From Pseudomonadota bacterium (GTDB taxonomy: Bacteria; Pseudomonadota; Alphaproteobacteria; Rhizobiales; Xanthobacteraceae): a stretch of 64,000 bases of DNA. Shown here piece after piece: positions 34,565 through 43,830 of this stretch. The number at the start of each line of letters is the position of its first letter. Positions within the stretch are counted from its first letter, which is position 1. Under the pieces are notes generated by a model, which ran no database searches, was not told the origin of the DNA, and saw only the letters and a program-made list of their open reading frames with translations. Made by a program: the position numbers and the translations under genes. The DNA lies in assembly GCA_023422775.1 (NCBI GenBank), contig JAFAGM010000123.1:1-64000 (forward strand). Reading direction: 5' to 3'.

Positions 34565-35629
34565 CTATTCCCAGATGACGTGCAGATGGCTCGCCGGTTC
34601 GGGCGTGCCCGAATGGCTCTGATCGGCGACGATCGTGGGCGCATCATCCGTTCCGATCGTGGCCGGAACATCGTTGACCGGTGCGGCGGACGTATGTGGC
34701 AACGCGTGGGCATCGATGTCGCCGGACTGCTGTGCTTGCGGATTCGGCTGAACCTGCGCAGCCAGGCCTGCCAGATCGATATCGCCGGTCACGATATCGG
34801 TGATATCGCCCTCGGCCGCAGGCGAGGCGCCTGCCTCGTTGATCTGGGCGAGCTCGATCTGGATCTGTTGCACGATCTCCTCGGCGTCGTCGACGGTCAG
34901 CCCGCTGAACAGATCAGGGTTCGCGGCTATCAGCTCCTCCATCTGAGCGATCGCGGCATCGAGATCGCCGGTGGCCTGTGCCGTATCGGCGGCATCGGTC
35001 TCTGCCGGATTGACGGTATCCGTGGGATCGGTTTGGGTCGTCGTGTCCGCCGTCGCTTCAGCGGGAGCTGCGGGCGTTGCCGCTGGTTCGGTCGGTTCGG
35101 TTGGTCCGTTCTGCGGCGCCGGGTTTGCCAGCACCGGATCGGTGTTGACGGCATTGATGATACTGAGCTGGCTGACGCGCAGCGCCTGCTCCATGCCGGG
35201 AACGCCGGCGCCGTTCGCCGCGGCATTGGCCGACGCGATCGCGGTGGTGATATCGGACAGGATCGCCTGAACATGGCCGAGCGTCGCTCCGGAATACTGC
35301 CCGGCGCTGACCTCGGCGAGCAGGCCATTCTTGAGGGCAACGAGATCGTTGGTCTGGGGCGCGACGCTGCCAAACGCCAGGTGGCTCGCTTCGACGCCGC
35401 TCTGCCCAAGTCCGTTCACCGGTGACCGCATCGCATCGCCGGAGATCGTGCCGGGATCGAGAAGGCTGGGCGCGGTCGAGGAGCCGCGCGCATGATTGGT
35501 CGGCTGCGCTTCGTCGAACACCGTTATGGCGGGCGGCGATCCTGGAGCAACCGCCGAACTTGTCGCCTCATCCGCTGGTGCTTCGCGATCGATCTCTCGA
35601 ACATATTCCCTGTCAGCGGAGCCCGCCAT
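34565..35629 (-). CDS. Acidic Ala/Pro/Thr-rich low-complexity protein; candidate type I secretion substrate
   Basis: The 354-residue protein has no signal peptide or membrane helix. It has an Ala-rich middle (about 110-160), a Pro/Thr/Ala low-complexity tract (about 170-215), an acidic helical segment (LDAAIAQMEELIAANPDLF, then DDAEEIVQQIQIELAQINEAG) and an acidic C-terminus. There are almost no Lys or Cys residues, and no RTX nonapeptides. It is divergent from a type I secretion ABC/HlyD pair, so a secreted cargo is possible by context only. The ATG at 35629 has AGGGGAC six bases upstream. I do not recognise the family. Confidence 0.6.
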   Translation of the reverse strand: MAGSADREYVREIDREAPADEATSSAVAPGSPPAITVFDEAQPTNHARGSSTAPSLLDPGTISGDAMRSPVNGLGQSGVEASHLAFGSVAPQTNDLVALKNGLLAEVSAGQYSGATLGHVQAILSDITTAIASANAAANGAGVPGMEQALRVSQLSIINAVNTDPVLANPAPQNGPTEPTEPAATPAAPAEATADTTTQTDPTDTVNPAETDAADTAQATGDLDAAIAQMEELIAANPDLFSGLTVDDAEEIVQQIQIELAQINEAGASPAAEGDITDIVTGDIDLAGLAAQVQPNPQAQQSGDIDAHALPHTSAAPVNDVPATIGTDDAPTIVADQSHSGTPEPASHLHVIWE

Positions 35630-36093
35630 CTTTCGTCCCCTGCTATTCACTCAAGTTCATGATGCATAGGCACAATCGTCCGCCACGGGCGGGGTTTTGC
35701 ACATGATGAAGGATCGTTTAGCTTCGTGGCGTCAATCGGCCCACACCGCGACCATTGAGTGCGCAAGCAAGGTCTTAGACAGACGAATCCGTGACACCCG
35801 TCCTGATTGAAGACGATCAATGACGCGCGCGAGACAGACAAATCCGGAAACCTTGTCGGCGCTTGTCGGAAGGCGCGGATTGCAGGCGTTGTGCGCCAGA
35901 ACGTCATCTGGTGGAGCGCCTCATATGCTCGTCAAGAAAACGCTCGCCGGGAAGAACATTTGTGCCGCGTTTTTGTCGAAGCCTGAACTTGAACAATCCC
36001 CTCATGTCTCAATCTCGTCGAAAAATGGACGGCATCGCTCGTCAAGGAGGTTGCAAGAACACTTGAGCGTCGAGCGAGTGGAAGGGCTGTTCA
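35630..36093. other. Divergent intergenic region before the type I secretion genes
   Basis: This 464-base stretch is less GC-rich than the flanking genes. It must hold promoters for the acidic protein (leftward) and the secretion operon (rightward). A small hairpin CCGCC-ACG-GGCGG followed by GGTTTT is at 35680-35697. An open frame at 35820-36173 lacks family resemblance and overlaps the ABC gene start. No clear -35/-10 pair or RNA motif was recognised. Confidence 0.5.
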
Positions 36094-37914
36094 ATGAGTA
36101 TCGCTCCGGGGCGGGCAAAGGCTGCGCCCTCCCGCGCAATATCCGGACTGTTCTCGACGCTGGCTTCCGATGATCCCGTCACGCTGGCGTTGCGCGACAG
36201 TGCGCGGCGCATGATCGGCGTCGCCGTATTCAGCGGCGTGATCAACATCCTGATGCTGTCCGGTTCGATCTACATGCTGCAGGTCTACGACCGCGTGATT
36301 CCGAGCCGTAACCTCGCGACCCTGCTCGGCCTGTCGTTGATGGTGCTCGTCGCCTATGTCGTGCAGGGATATTTCGATGCGATGCGGGCGCGAATGCTCT
36401 CCCGGATCGCCACGCTGTTCGACGGCGCGCTGCAGGGATCGATCCATTCGGCGCTGGCCGCCCTGCCGCTGCGCGGAGTGAAGGCGGTGCTGATGCAGCA
36501 GCCGCTGCGCGATCTCGATCAGGTGCGCACCTTCATGTCGGGCATGGGGCCGACGGCGTTCCTCGACATGCCGTGGATTCCGGTGTTTTTGATCGGGCTG
36601 TTTCTATTCCACCCCTTGATCGGCTTCGTGGCGCTGCTCGGCACCGCGGCGATCATTGCCATGACGATGCTGACCGAACGGATCTCGCGCGGCTCGGCGA
36701 AGGCGGCGATGGACATGAATGCGCAGCGGCAGGTGCTGGCGGACGCCACGCAACGCAACGCGGAGATCGTTCGGGCGCTCGGCATGACCGATCGGCTGGC
36801 GGCCCGCTGGGCGCAGGCCAACGAGCGCTACCTGCAGGAAAATATCCGCGCGGCCGACGTGTACGCCAATCTCGGCGCCAGCGCGAAGGTGCTGCGCTAC
36901 ATCCTGCAATCGGGAATGCTGGGTATCGGCGCCTATCTCGTCGTGGCCGACAAGGCGTCGGGCGGCATCATGATCGCGTCGTCGATTCTGATGGGACGTG
37001 CATTGGCGCCGATCGAAATCGCGCTCGGCAGCTGGAAGCAACTGGTTGCCGCGCGACAAGGCCTCGCGCGCCTGCGTGACATCTGCAAGGCCACGGCGCC
37101 GCCGGCGGCGCCGCCGGTCATGCTGCCGCGTCCGTTCCGTGAATTGTCCGTGCAGAATCTTGCGGTGGCTGCGCCGGGCTTCGACATGCCGATCGTGTCC
37201 GGTGTCTCGTTCTCGCTCAAGGCCGGCGCCGGACTGGCGCTGCTCGGCGCCAGCGCATCCGGCAAGACCTCGCTCTCCAAGGCGCTGGTCGGAATCTGGC
37301 CGGCGCATCGCGGCTCCGTGCGGCTCGACGGCGCAGCGCTCGACCAGTGGCGCAACGAGGATCTCGGCCGCCACATCGGCTATCTGCCGCAGGACGTCGG
37401 TCTGTTCGACGGCACCGTGGCCGAAAACATCTGCCGCTTCGACGAGAACGCGACCTCCGACGCCATCCTCAAGGCGGCGCAGATCGCCGGCGTCCACGAT
37501 ATCATCCTGCGCCTGCCGGAAGGCTACGCAACGCGCCTCGGGGCAGGCGGCATTTTGCTGTCGGCGGGGCAGAAGCAGCGGGTCGGCCTCGCGCGGGCGG
37601 TGTTCGGCGATCCTTTCCTGCTCGTGCTCGATGAACCCAACGCCAATCTGGATGCAGACGGCGAGAACGCGCTGACCCGTGCCATCGGGATCATGCGCCA
37701 GAACAAGTCCATCGTCATCGTCATATCGCACCGGCCGAGCGCGCTCTCCGCGCTTGACATGACGATGGTTCTCTACGACGGCAAGTTGATTGCGTTCGGT
37801 CCGAGCGCGGAAGTGTTTGCACGCGTCAAGGCGGCAAACGGCAAGAAGGAGCCGGCTCCGCCGCAAGCGAAAGCAGAACCGCGGCCCTCGCTCGCCGAGA
37901 GTGTTCCGTCATGA
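36094..37914 (+). CDS. Type I secretion system permease/ATPase (PrtD-type ABC exporter)
   Basis: The 606-residue half-transporter has an ABC exporter membrane domain (about 38-330, opening with VFSGVINILMLSGSIYMLQVYDRVIPS, typical of PrtD/HasD; quoted here in part) and a nucleotide-binding domain with Walker A GASASGKTS (385-393), Q-loop YLPQDVGLFDG, signature LSAGQKQR (LSGGQ variant) and Walker B LLVLDEPNANLD, then SHRPS. No C39 or C39-like domain precedes it, as in RTX-protease and S-layer exporters. It is coupled by ATGA to the adaptor gene. The outer-membrane TolC partner is not in the window. Confidence 0.93.
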   Translation: MSIAPGRAKAAPSRAISGLFSTLASDDPVTLALRDSARRMIGVAVFSGVINILMLSGSIYMLQVYDRVIPSRNLATLLGLSLMVLVAYVVQGYFDAMRARMLSRIATLFDGALQGSIHSALAALPLRGVKAVLMQQPLRDLDQVRTFMSGMGPTAFLDMPWIPVFLIGLFLFHPLIGFVALLGTAAIIAMTMLTERISRGSAKAAMDMNAQRQVLADATQRNAEIVRALGMTDRLAARWAQANERYLQENIRAADVYANLGASAKVLRYILQSGMLGIGAYLVVADKASGGIMIASSILMGRALAPIEIALGSWKQLVAARQGLARLRDICKATAPPAAPPVMLPRPFRELSVQNLAVAAPGFDMPIVSGVSFSLKAGAGLALLGASASGKTSLSKALVGIWPAHRGSVRLDGAALDQWRNEDLGRHIGYLPQDVGLFDGTVAENICRFDENATSDAILKAAQIAGVHDIILRLPEGYATRLGAGGILLSAGQKQRVGLARAVFGDPFLLVLDEPNANLDADGENALTRAIGIMRQNKSIVIVISHRPSALSALDMTMVLYDGKLIAFGPSAEVFARVKAANGKKEPAPPQAKAEPRPSLAESVPS

Positions 37915-39944
37915 AGATGATCGACCCGATGTATGCCGACGAACGATCTGCGCGGCTTCGTATCAACGAGCCGGATGGCGACGCCTCCGGGCCGCAGGGC
38001 GAGGCGCTGATCCTCGAACTGCAGCGATTGCGGCAGGCCTTCGAACATGAAAACCGACCCGAACCGGACCGGCCGCAACCGCGACGCGGCCCCCCGGAAG
38101 GCCCGCGTCCGCAGGGCCGGCGTCAGTCGCGCCAGCCGCGGCCGAAACGCTCCAAAAAGAAGGGCAAGATGGGACGGGTGCTGGACGCGTGGCTCGCGCC
38201 GTTGGGTTTCCAGACCGGTTCTGCAGATGGCGATGCGGCGGCGGCGCGCGACAGCGGGGCGGTACGCGAACCGGAATTTGCCAGCCCGCAGCGCACGCGG
38301 GGCCCGATCATCGCGCCCGACGATCCGTCGCTCATCAATATGCCAGGGACCAGGCAACGGCCCACACAACGGCCTGCACCAGGGCCGGCGTCGAAGCCTG
38401 CTTCCAGGCCCGCGGAAAAGCACGCATCGCGGCCCGTGCTGGAGATCGAGCCCTCGCTCGAGATGCGCGATCCGCTTCGCATCGAGGCCCCGCGACTCGC
38501 CCCGTCGATCCCGGCCGGCGTCGTCGTTTCCGACCATCCCGCCGGGCGCATGGTCGATATTGCCCGCCAGGGCGTCAGCAAGAGCGTTGCGTTCCTCGTC
38601 AACCGCGACGGCTCGGCGGATACCGCCGGCCCGCCGGGCGAGAGCATCGTGCAGCGGGCCGGCCGTGCTTATGAGCACGAGCTGCGCACCGGGCTGCGGG
38701 CGCTGCTGGTCGTCGGCGGGCTCGCGTTCGGCCTGATGGTGCTGCTGCCGCTTTCGGGCGCCGTCGTGGTGCCGGGCAACCTGGTGGTCCAATCCAACGT
38801 CAAGACGATCCAGCATCCGACCGGCGGGGTGGTGTCGCAGATTCCGGTCCGCAACGGCATGCGGGTCACCACCGGCGATCTTCTGCTTCGGCTGGATTCG
38901 ACGCAGGCGCAGGCCAACCTGCAGGTGGTAAGCAAGCAACTCGACGAGGTGCGCGCGAAAATCTCGCGGCTGGCCGCCGAGCGCGACGGTCTGCCCCGGC
39001 CGGTCATACCGGCCGAATTGTCGGCGCGGCTGGAAGACGGCAACGTCAAGAACCTGCTGGCTTCGGAGGCTTCGCTGTTCCGGGCGCGGGTGACCGCGCG
39101 CGAGAGCCAGAAGGAACTGCTGCAGAGCAAGGTGTCGCAGCTTGGCCAGGAGATCGAAGGTCTCGAATCCCAGGTCGCATCCAAGGCCAAGCAACTGGAG
39201 CTGATCACCGGCGAACTCACGGGCGTGCAGGAGCTGTTCGACAAGCGTCTCGTGCCGCTGGCGCGGCTCACCACCCTGCAGCGCGAGAGCGCCAGGATAG
39301 AAGGCGAACGCGGCCAGTTGATTTCCACGATTGCCGAGACCAAGGCGAAGATCGGCGAAGCGCAGCTTCAGATCGTCAGGCTCGACCAGGATGTGCGGAC
39401 GGAGGTCGTCAAGGAACTCGGCGAGGCGCAGGGCAAGGAGGCCGAACTGTCCGAGCGAGGCGTTGCTGCGCGCGACGTGCTCGATCGCATCGAAATGCGC
39501 GCGCCGACGTCGGGAGTGATCCATCAACTCGCCGCCCATACCATCGGGGGCGTGATCCGCGCCGGCGACACCATCATGGAGGTGGTGCCTGACTCCGATG
39601 ACCTGCAGATCGAGGCGCGGCTGCAGCCGAACGATATCGATCAGGTGCGCAAGGGCCAGCAGGCCTACGTCCGCTTCTCGGCCTTCAACCAGCGGGTGAC
39701 GCCGCAGTTGATCGGCGAGGTGTCGTATGTCTCGCCCGACACCACCCGCGATACGCAGACCAACATGTCCTATTTCACGGTCCGGATCATGCTGCCGGAA
39801 GAAGAACGCCGCCGGCTGGCCGGACTGCAGCTCAGTTCCGGCATGCCGGCCGAAGTGTTCATGCAGACCGGCAGCCGGACCATGCTCAGCTACCTCTTCA
39901 AGCCGATCATGGACCAGTTCCAGCGCGCATTTGTCGAACGGTAG
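37911..39944 (+). CDS. Type I secretion periplasmic adaptor (HlyD family) with long N-terminal extension
   Basis: The 677-residue protein has a normal HlyD/PrtE part from about residue 262 (membrane helix 262-284, IQHPTGGVVSQIPVRNGMRV, long coiled coil about 330-530, MRAPTSGVIHQLAAHTIGGVIR, C-terminal beta-barrel ending with LFKPIMDQFQRAF). Before it lie about 260 residues predicted to be cytoplasmic, rich in Pro, Arg and Gln, with a basic patch RPKRSKKKGK near 78-87. Typical family members have 430-480 residues and a short cytoplasmic tail. The extension could recruit the substrate or regulate the ATPase. The reading frame has no internal break. Confidence 0.9.
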   Translation: MKMIDPMYADERSARLRINEPDGDASGPQGEALILELQRLRQAFEHENRPEPDRPQPRRGPPEGPRPQGRRQSRQPRPKRSKKKGKMGRVLDAWLAPLGFQTGSADGDAAAARDSGAVREPEFASPQRTRGPIIAPDDPSLINMPGTRQRPTQRPAPGPASKPASRPAEKHASRPVLEIEPSLEMRDPLRIEAPRLAPSIPAGVVVSDHPAGRMVDIARQGVSKSVAFLVNRDGSADTAGPPGESIVQRAGRAYEHELRTGLRALLVVGGLAFGLMVLLPLSGAVVVPGNLVVQSNVKTIQHPTGGVVSQIPVRNGMRVTTGDLLLRLDSTQAQANLQVVSKQLDEVRAKISRLAAERDGLPRPVIPAELSARLEDGNVKNLLASEASLFRARVTARESQKELLQSKVSQLGQEIEGLESQVASKAKQLELITGELTGVQELFDKRLVPLARLTTLQRESARIEGERGQLISTIAETKAKIGEAQLQIVRLDQDVRTEVVKELGEAQGKEAELSERGVAARDVLDRIEMRAPTSGVIHQLAAHTIGGVIRAGDTIMEVVPDSDDLQIEARLQPNDIDQVRKGQQAYVRFSAFNQRVTPQLIGEVSYVSPDTTRDTQTNMSYFTVRIMLPEEERRRLAGLQLSSGMPAEVFMQTGSRTMLSYLFKPIMDQFQRAFVER

Positions 39945-39979
39945 AAGGGTCGGGCGGCGGCGTTCGGGTTCCCGTCAAT

Positions 39980-40007
39980 CTTGCCACTGCAGATGGTATG
40001 GCTATAT
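39980..40007 (+). promoter_or_regulatory. Putative RpoH (sigma-32) promoter of htpG
   Basis: CTTGCC (39980-39985) and CTATAT (40002-40007) are 16 bases apart, matching the alphaproteobacterial heat-shock consensus CTTGAC-N16/17-CYTATNT. Transcription would start near 40014, about 32 bases before the htpG ATG at 40046. Confidence 0.65.
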
Positions 40008-40045
40008 CAGGGCTTTCCACCCGCCTGTTTGCCAGTGAGCCCGAT

Positions 40046-41914
40046 ATGACCACGACTACCACTGCCGAATCCCAGCCGTTCCAGGCCGAGGTTGCCGAAC
40101 TTCTGAACCTGATGGTGCACTCGGTCTATTCCGAGACCGATATATTCCTGCGCGAGTTGATCTCGAACGCGTCGGATGCCTGTGACAAGCTGCGTTACGA
40201 GGCAATCGCCGCGCCCGAATTGATTGCGGATGGCGAACCGCCAAAAATCCGCATCGTGCCGAACAAGCAGGCGGACACGCTGGCCGTCGTCGATAGCGGC
40301 ATCGGCATGGACCGGCAGGAACTGATCGATAATCTCGGCACCATCGCGCGCTCCGGCACCAAATCCTTTCTCTCCCGGCTCACCGAAGCCAAGGACGGCG
40401 CCGGCCTGATCGGCCAGTTCGGCGTCGGCTTCTACGCGGCGTTCATGGTCGCCGACCGCATCGTCGTCACCTCGCGGCGCGCCGGCTCCGACCAGGTCTT
40501 CGTCTGGTCCTCCTCTGGCGGCAGCGGGTTCGAGATCGCGCCGGCCAGCGAAGAGGACGCCGCCCGCGTCACGCGCGGCACCGAGATCGTCCTGCATCTG
40601 AAAAAGGATGCGGCGAAATATCTCGAGGCTCACGAGATCGAGCGCATCGTTCGCGCCTGGTCCGACAACATCCAGTTTCCGATCGAACTGGTTCCGGAGG
40701 AGGGCGAGCCGCGCCAGATCAATTCGGCCAGCGCGCTGTGGCAGCGGTCGAAGTCCGATCTTTCGGCGGAGGACTACAAGCAGGCCTACCAGTCGATCGC
40801 CGGCGCGTTCGACGATCCCGCGATGACGTTGCACTATCGGGCCGAGGGCCGGCAGTCTTATGCGGTGCTGCTGTTCGCACCGTCGACAAAGCCGTTCGAC
40901 CTGTTCGACCAGGCGCGCAAGGGCAAGGTCAAGCTCTACGTCCGCCGCGTCTTCATCGCCGACGACGCCGATCTTTTGCCGGCTTATCTGCGCTTCATTC
41001 GCGGCGTGATCGACAGCGAGGATCTGCCGCTCAACATCTCGCGCGAGATGCTGCAGAACAATCCGCAACTCGCGCAGATCCGCAAGGCCGTTACCGGCCG
41101 CGTAATTTCCGAACTCGAAAGCCTCGGCGAGAAGGAGCCGGAGGCGTTCGGGAAAATCTGGGAGGCGTTCGGCCCGGTCATCAAGGAAGGCATCTGGGAG
41201 GATTTCGAGCGGCGCGAGAAATTGCTGGGCCTGTCGCGCTTCACCACGACGAAAGGCGAGAACCGCGCGCTCAAACAGTATGTCGACGACCTCAAGCCGA
41301 ACCAGACCGACATCTATTACCTCACCGGCGACAGCGTCGAACGGCTGAAGTCGAATCCGAAACTGGAGTCCGCCACCGCGCGCGGCATCGAGGTGCTGCT
41401 GCTGACCGATCCGGTCGATGCGTTCTGGACCTCGGCGCCGCTCGATTTCGGCGGCAAGCCGCTGAAGTCGCTGAGCCAGGGCGATATCGATTTCGGCCTG
41501 ATTCCGCTGTTGGACGACAAGGCCGACGACAGGAAGGACGAAGCCGGTACCGACGAGGCGATGACGATTGCGCTGATCAAGGATGCGCTCGGCGACCGCG
41601 TCTCCGACGTTCGCGCCTCGCAGCGGCTGACCGCGAGCGCGTCGTGCCTGGTCGCCGGCGGCGGCGCGCATGACCGCATGCTCGAACGGCTGCTGGCGAT
41701 GCAGAACAAGGGCCCGGTCACCAGGCCGATCCTGGAAATCAACATGCGCCACGCCCTGGTCGCGGCGATTGCCAGGGACAAGGAATCCGCAAGGGACCTG
41801 TCGTTCCTGCTGCTGGAACAGGCGCAAATTCTCGACGGCGAACTGCCGGAGGACCCGGCGGCGTTCGCCAACAGGCTCAACCAGCTGGTGCTGCGCGGCA
41901 TGGCCAAGGGTTAG
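40046..41914 (+). CDS. htpG: Molecular chaperone HtpG (Hsp90)
   Basis: The 622-residue Hsp90 has the GHKL ATPase domain (about 1-220) with ELISNASDACDKLR, DSGIGMDRQEL and GQFGVGFYAAFMVA, the middle domain with SREMLQNN (the catalytic-Arg-bearing loop region DLPLNISREMLQ) and the C-terminal dimerisation domain. The length is usual for bacterial HtpG. An in-frame ATG at 39998 lies inside the proposed RpoH -10 region, so the start at 40046 is chosen. It assists folding of stress-denatured proteins in the cytoplasm. It seems to be monocistronic. Confidence 0.96.
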   Translation: MTTTTTAESQPFQAEVAELLNLMVHSVYSETDIFLRELISNASDACDKLRYEAIAAPELIADGEPPKIRIVPNKQADTLAVVDSGIGMDRQELIDNLGTIARSGTKSFLSRLTEAKDGAGLIGQFGVGFYAAFMVADRIVVTSRRAGSDQVFVWSSSGGSGFEIAPASEEDAARVTRGTEIVLHLKKDAAKYLEAHEIERIVRAWSDNIQFPIELVPEEGEPRQINSASALWQRSKSDLSAEDYKQAYQSIAGAFDDPAMTLHYRAEGRQSYAVLLFAPSTKPFDLFDQARKGKVKLYVRRVFIADDADLLPAYLRFIRGVIDSEDLPLNISREMLQNNPQLAQIRKAVTGRVISELESLGEKEPEAFGKIWEAFGPVIKEGIWEDFERREKLLGLSRFTTTKGENRALKQYVDDLKPNQTDIYYLTGDSVERLKSNPKLESATARGIEVLLLTDPVDAFWTSAPLDFGGKPLKSLSQGDIDFGLIPLLDDKADDRKDEAGTDEAMTIALIKDALGDRVSDVRASQRLTASASCLVAGGGAHDRMLERLLAMQNKGPVTRPILEINMRHALVAAIARDKESARDLSFLLLEQAQILDGELPEDPAAFANRLNQLVLRGMAKG

Positions 41915-42008
41915 CAAAGGGATCAGATCGTCGTGCCGCGTGAACCGGGTTTGAACCTCGCCCGTATCTGCTGGTGCATGATCCGGATAACCGGGGTATC
42001 GCATCGCC

Positions 42009-43163
42009 ATGACGACGCCTGACGGCACCGACATATTCTACGGCAGGATTCCGGTCTTTCGCGGTTTCCACCGCCTGATGGACCCGGCGCTTTACACGCC
42101 GTTGCCGGACGACTGGAATATCGGCGTCGCCGACATCGTCGAATCGACCAGGGCGATCGCAGATCAGCGCTACAAGGCGGTCAACATGGCCGGCGCGGCC
42201 GTGATCGCCGCCGTCACCAATGCGCTGGACGGCCGTGAATTTCCGTTCGTGTTCGGCGGCGACGGCGCGAGCTTTGCGGTCTCGCCCGGCGACTTCGACC
42301 GCGCGCGCGAGGCGCTGGCGGCGACCGCGGCCTGGGTCGCCCAGGATCTCGATCTGGCGATGCGGGTCGCGTTGGTGCCGGTAAGGGAAATCCGTGCGCG
42401 CGGCCTCGATGTTCGTGTCGCCCGCTTCGGCCCGTCGCCCAACCTGTCCTATGCGATGTTTTCCGGCGGAGGGCTCGGATGGGCGGATGCCGCGATGAAG
42501 CGGGGTGAGTTCGCTGTCGCCGCGGCACCGCCGGGCGTGCAGCCGGATCTGTCGGGCCTTTCGTGCCGCTTCGAGGAAATCCCCGCCACGCGCGGGCTGA
42601 TCTTGTCGGTGCTGGTGGTGCCGGCCAGGGGCGCCGATCCGCTCGACTTCCGCAAGGTCATCGAGGACGTCGTCAGGCTGGTCGAGAAGAGCCCGGATGC
42701 CGGACGCCCGGTGCCGTCTGAGGGACCGCCGCTGCGATGGCCGCCGGCCGGGCTGGAATATGAGGCGCGCGCCGCGCGCGGCGGATCGTTGCTGAAGCGG
42801 CGCACCGTCGTGCTCGCCTTTACGCTATGGGCCTATCTGGTGCTGCGTCTTGGGATCAAGGTCGGCAACTTCGTGCCGAAGAACTACATCCGGCAGGTGG
42901 TGGAGAATTCCGACTTTCGCAAATACGACGACGGCCTGCGCATGATCCTCGATTGCACGGTAGAACTCGAGCGCGCGCTGACGCAGCGTCTTGAAGATGC
43001 CGCCTCCAGCCAAATCGCGCGCTATGGCCTGCACCGGCAGGATGCCGCGATGATGACCTGCTTTGCGCCGTCGGTGATGCGCAGCGACCACGTCCACTTC
43101 ATCGACGGCGCCCGCGGCGGCTACGCCTCGGCCGCCACCGCGATGAAGGCGATGGCGGCGTAG
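42009..43163 (+). CDS. DUF3095 domain-containing protein (cyclase-like fold)
   Basis: The 384-residue protein matches DUF3095 throughout: IPVFRGFHRLMDPALYTPLP near the start, then a class-III-cyclase-like core with Asp42 (GVADIVESTRAI) and Asp85 (VFGGDGASFAV) at positions comparable with the two metal-binding Asp residues of cyclases, and a C-terminal half with GGSLLKRR and DGLRMILDCT. Members are sometimes annotated as adenylate cyclase, but nucleotide specificity and activity are not established to my knowledge. No membrane segment is clear. It stands alone between htpG and a repeat element. Confidence 0.85.
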   Translation: MTTPDGTDIFYGRIPVFRGFHRLMDPALYTPLPDDWNIGVADIVESTRAIADQRYKAVNMAGAAVIAAVTNALDGREFPFVFGGDGASFAVSPGDFDRAREALAATAAWVAQDLDLAMRVALVPVREIRARGLDVRVARFGPSPNLSYAMFSGGGLGWADAAMKRGEFAVAAAPPGVQPDLSGLSCRFEEIPATRGLILSVLVVPARGADPLDFRKVIEDVVRLVEKSPDAGRPVPSEGPPLRWPPAGLEYEARAARGGSLLKRRTVVLAFTLWAYLVLRLGIKVGNFVPKNYIRQVVENSDFRKYDDGLRMILDCTVELERALTQRLEDAASSQIARYGLHRQDAAMMTCFAPSVMRSDHVHFIDGARGGYASAATAMKAMAA

Positions 43164-43183
43164 GCGTGCGTGACCACCGTTGA

Positions 43184-43284
43184 CCTCATCCTGAGGAGCC
43201 GCGTAGCGGCGTCTCGAAGGATGAATGGCACCGGCGGGGCCTCGTGGTTCGAGACGGCGCTTGCGCGCCTCCTCACCATGAGGG
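43184..43284. repeat. Intergenic palindromic element, family A, copy 3
   Basis: It reads CCTCATCCTGAGGAGCCGCG ... CGTCTCGAAGGATGAAT ... GTGGTTCGAGACGGCGC ... CCTCACCATGAGGG. Orientation is the same as copy 2 at 9518-9619 and inverse to copy 1 at 297-389. It lies between the convergent DUF3095 and DUF2147 genes. Confidence 0.85.
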
Positions 43285-43303
43285 TCTGGTAGCTGACTTG
43301 AAT

Positions 43304-43747
43304 TCACCGTCCCACGCGCGTCCAGGTCTCGCCGCCGCAGAGCGCGCCGACACAGCCTTCGACCCTGAGCGCATCCGGCGCCGTCACCGAAACGCTGCTG
43401 GCGTAAGTGGAGCCGTCGTCGGCGTTGTAGATCTGTCCCGACCATTTGCCGGCAGCGACGGGCTTCATGCCGCTGAACAACGGCAGGCCGATCATCGGCC
43501 GCTTTCGCAAGTTAGGATTCGGATTCTTGTCGTCGACCTGGGGCTTGCCGGTGCCGGGATCGATCGGGTCCCTCAGTCCGACGATCACGCCGCAGATGCC
43601 GCCGCCGCATTTGCTGACCCGCACGCGCGCGTCGCCGGCCTGGGTCTGCCAGACGCCGGTCGGCGCGCCTGCGCCTTGCGCGCGGGCGGACGGTGCGGCG
43701 AAGAATGCTGTGGCGATCGCGATGATGAGAGCCGTTCTGCAAGCCAT
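43304..43747 (-). CDS. DUF2147 domain-containing exported protein
   Basis: The 147-residue protein has a Sec signal peptide (MACRTALIIAIATAFFAAPS, cleavage near ARA-QG) and the DUF2147 domain with GVWQTQAGDARVRVSKCG, GICGVIVGLRDP, the MIGLPLFSGMKP loop, WSGQIYNADDGSTY and GCVGALCGGETWTRV. Four cysteines may form disulfides. DUF2147 proteins are periplasmic, possibly lipocalin-like beta barrels, of unknown function. The ATG at 43747 has AAGGAACG upstream; a 13-codon longer frame is less likely because it would precede the signal peptide. Confidence 0.9.
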   Translation of the reverse strand: MACRTALIIAIATAFFAAPSARAQGAGAPTGVWQTQAGDARVRVSKCGGGICGVIVGLRDPIDPGTGKPQVDDKNPNPNLRKRPMIGLPLFSGMKPVAAGKWSGQIYNADDGSTYASSVSVTAPDALRVEGCVGALCGGETWTRVGR

Positions 43748-43830
43748 GAATCGTTCCTTCGAAAAGCAGGCCTGCATGGCAAACAAATCGGGTCAGTGCA
43801 ACGTCGGATTGAGCACGACTTCTTGAGCGA

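Noticed and set aside
35820..36173. 117-codon open frame upstream of the type I secretion ABC gene
   Set aside because: It overlaps the ABC gene start, has no Shine-Dalgarno and its composition is unlike a real protein.
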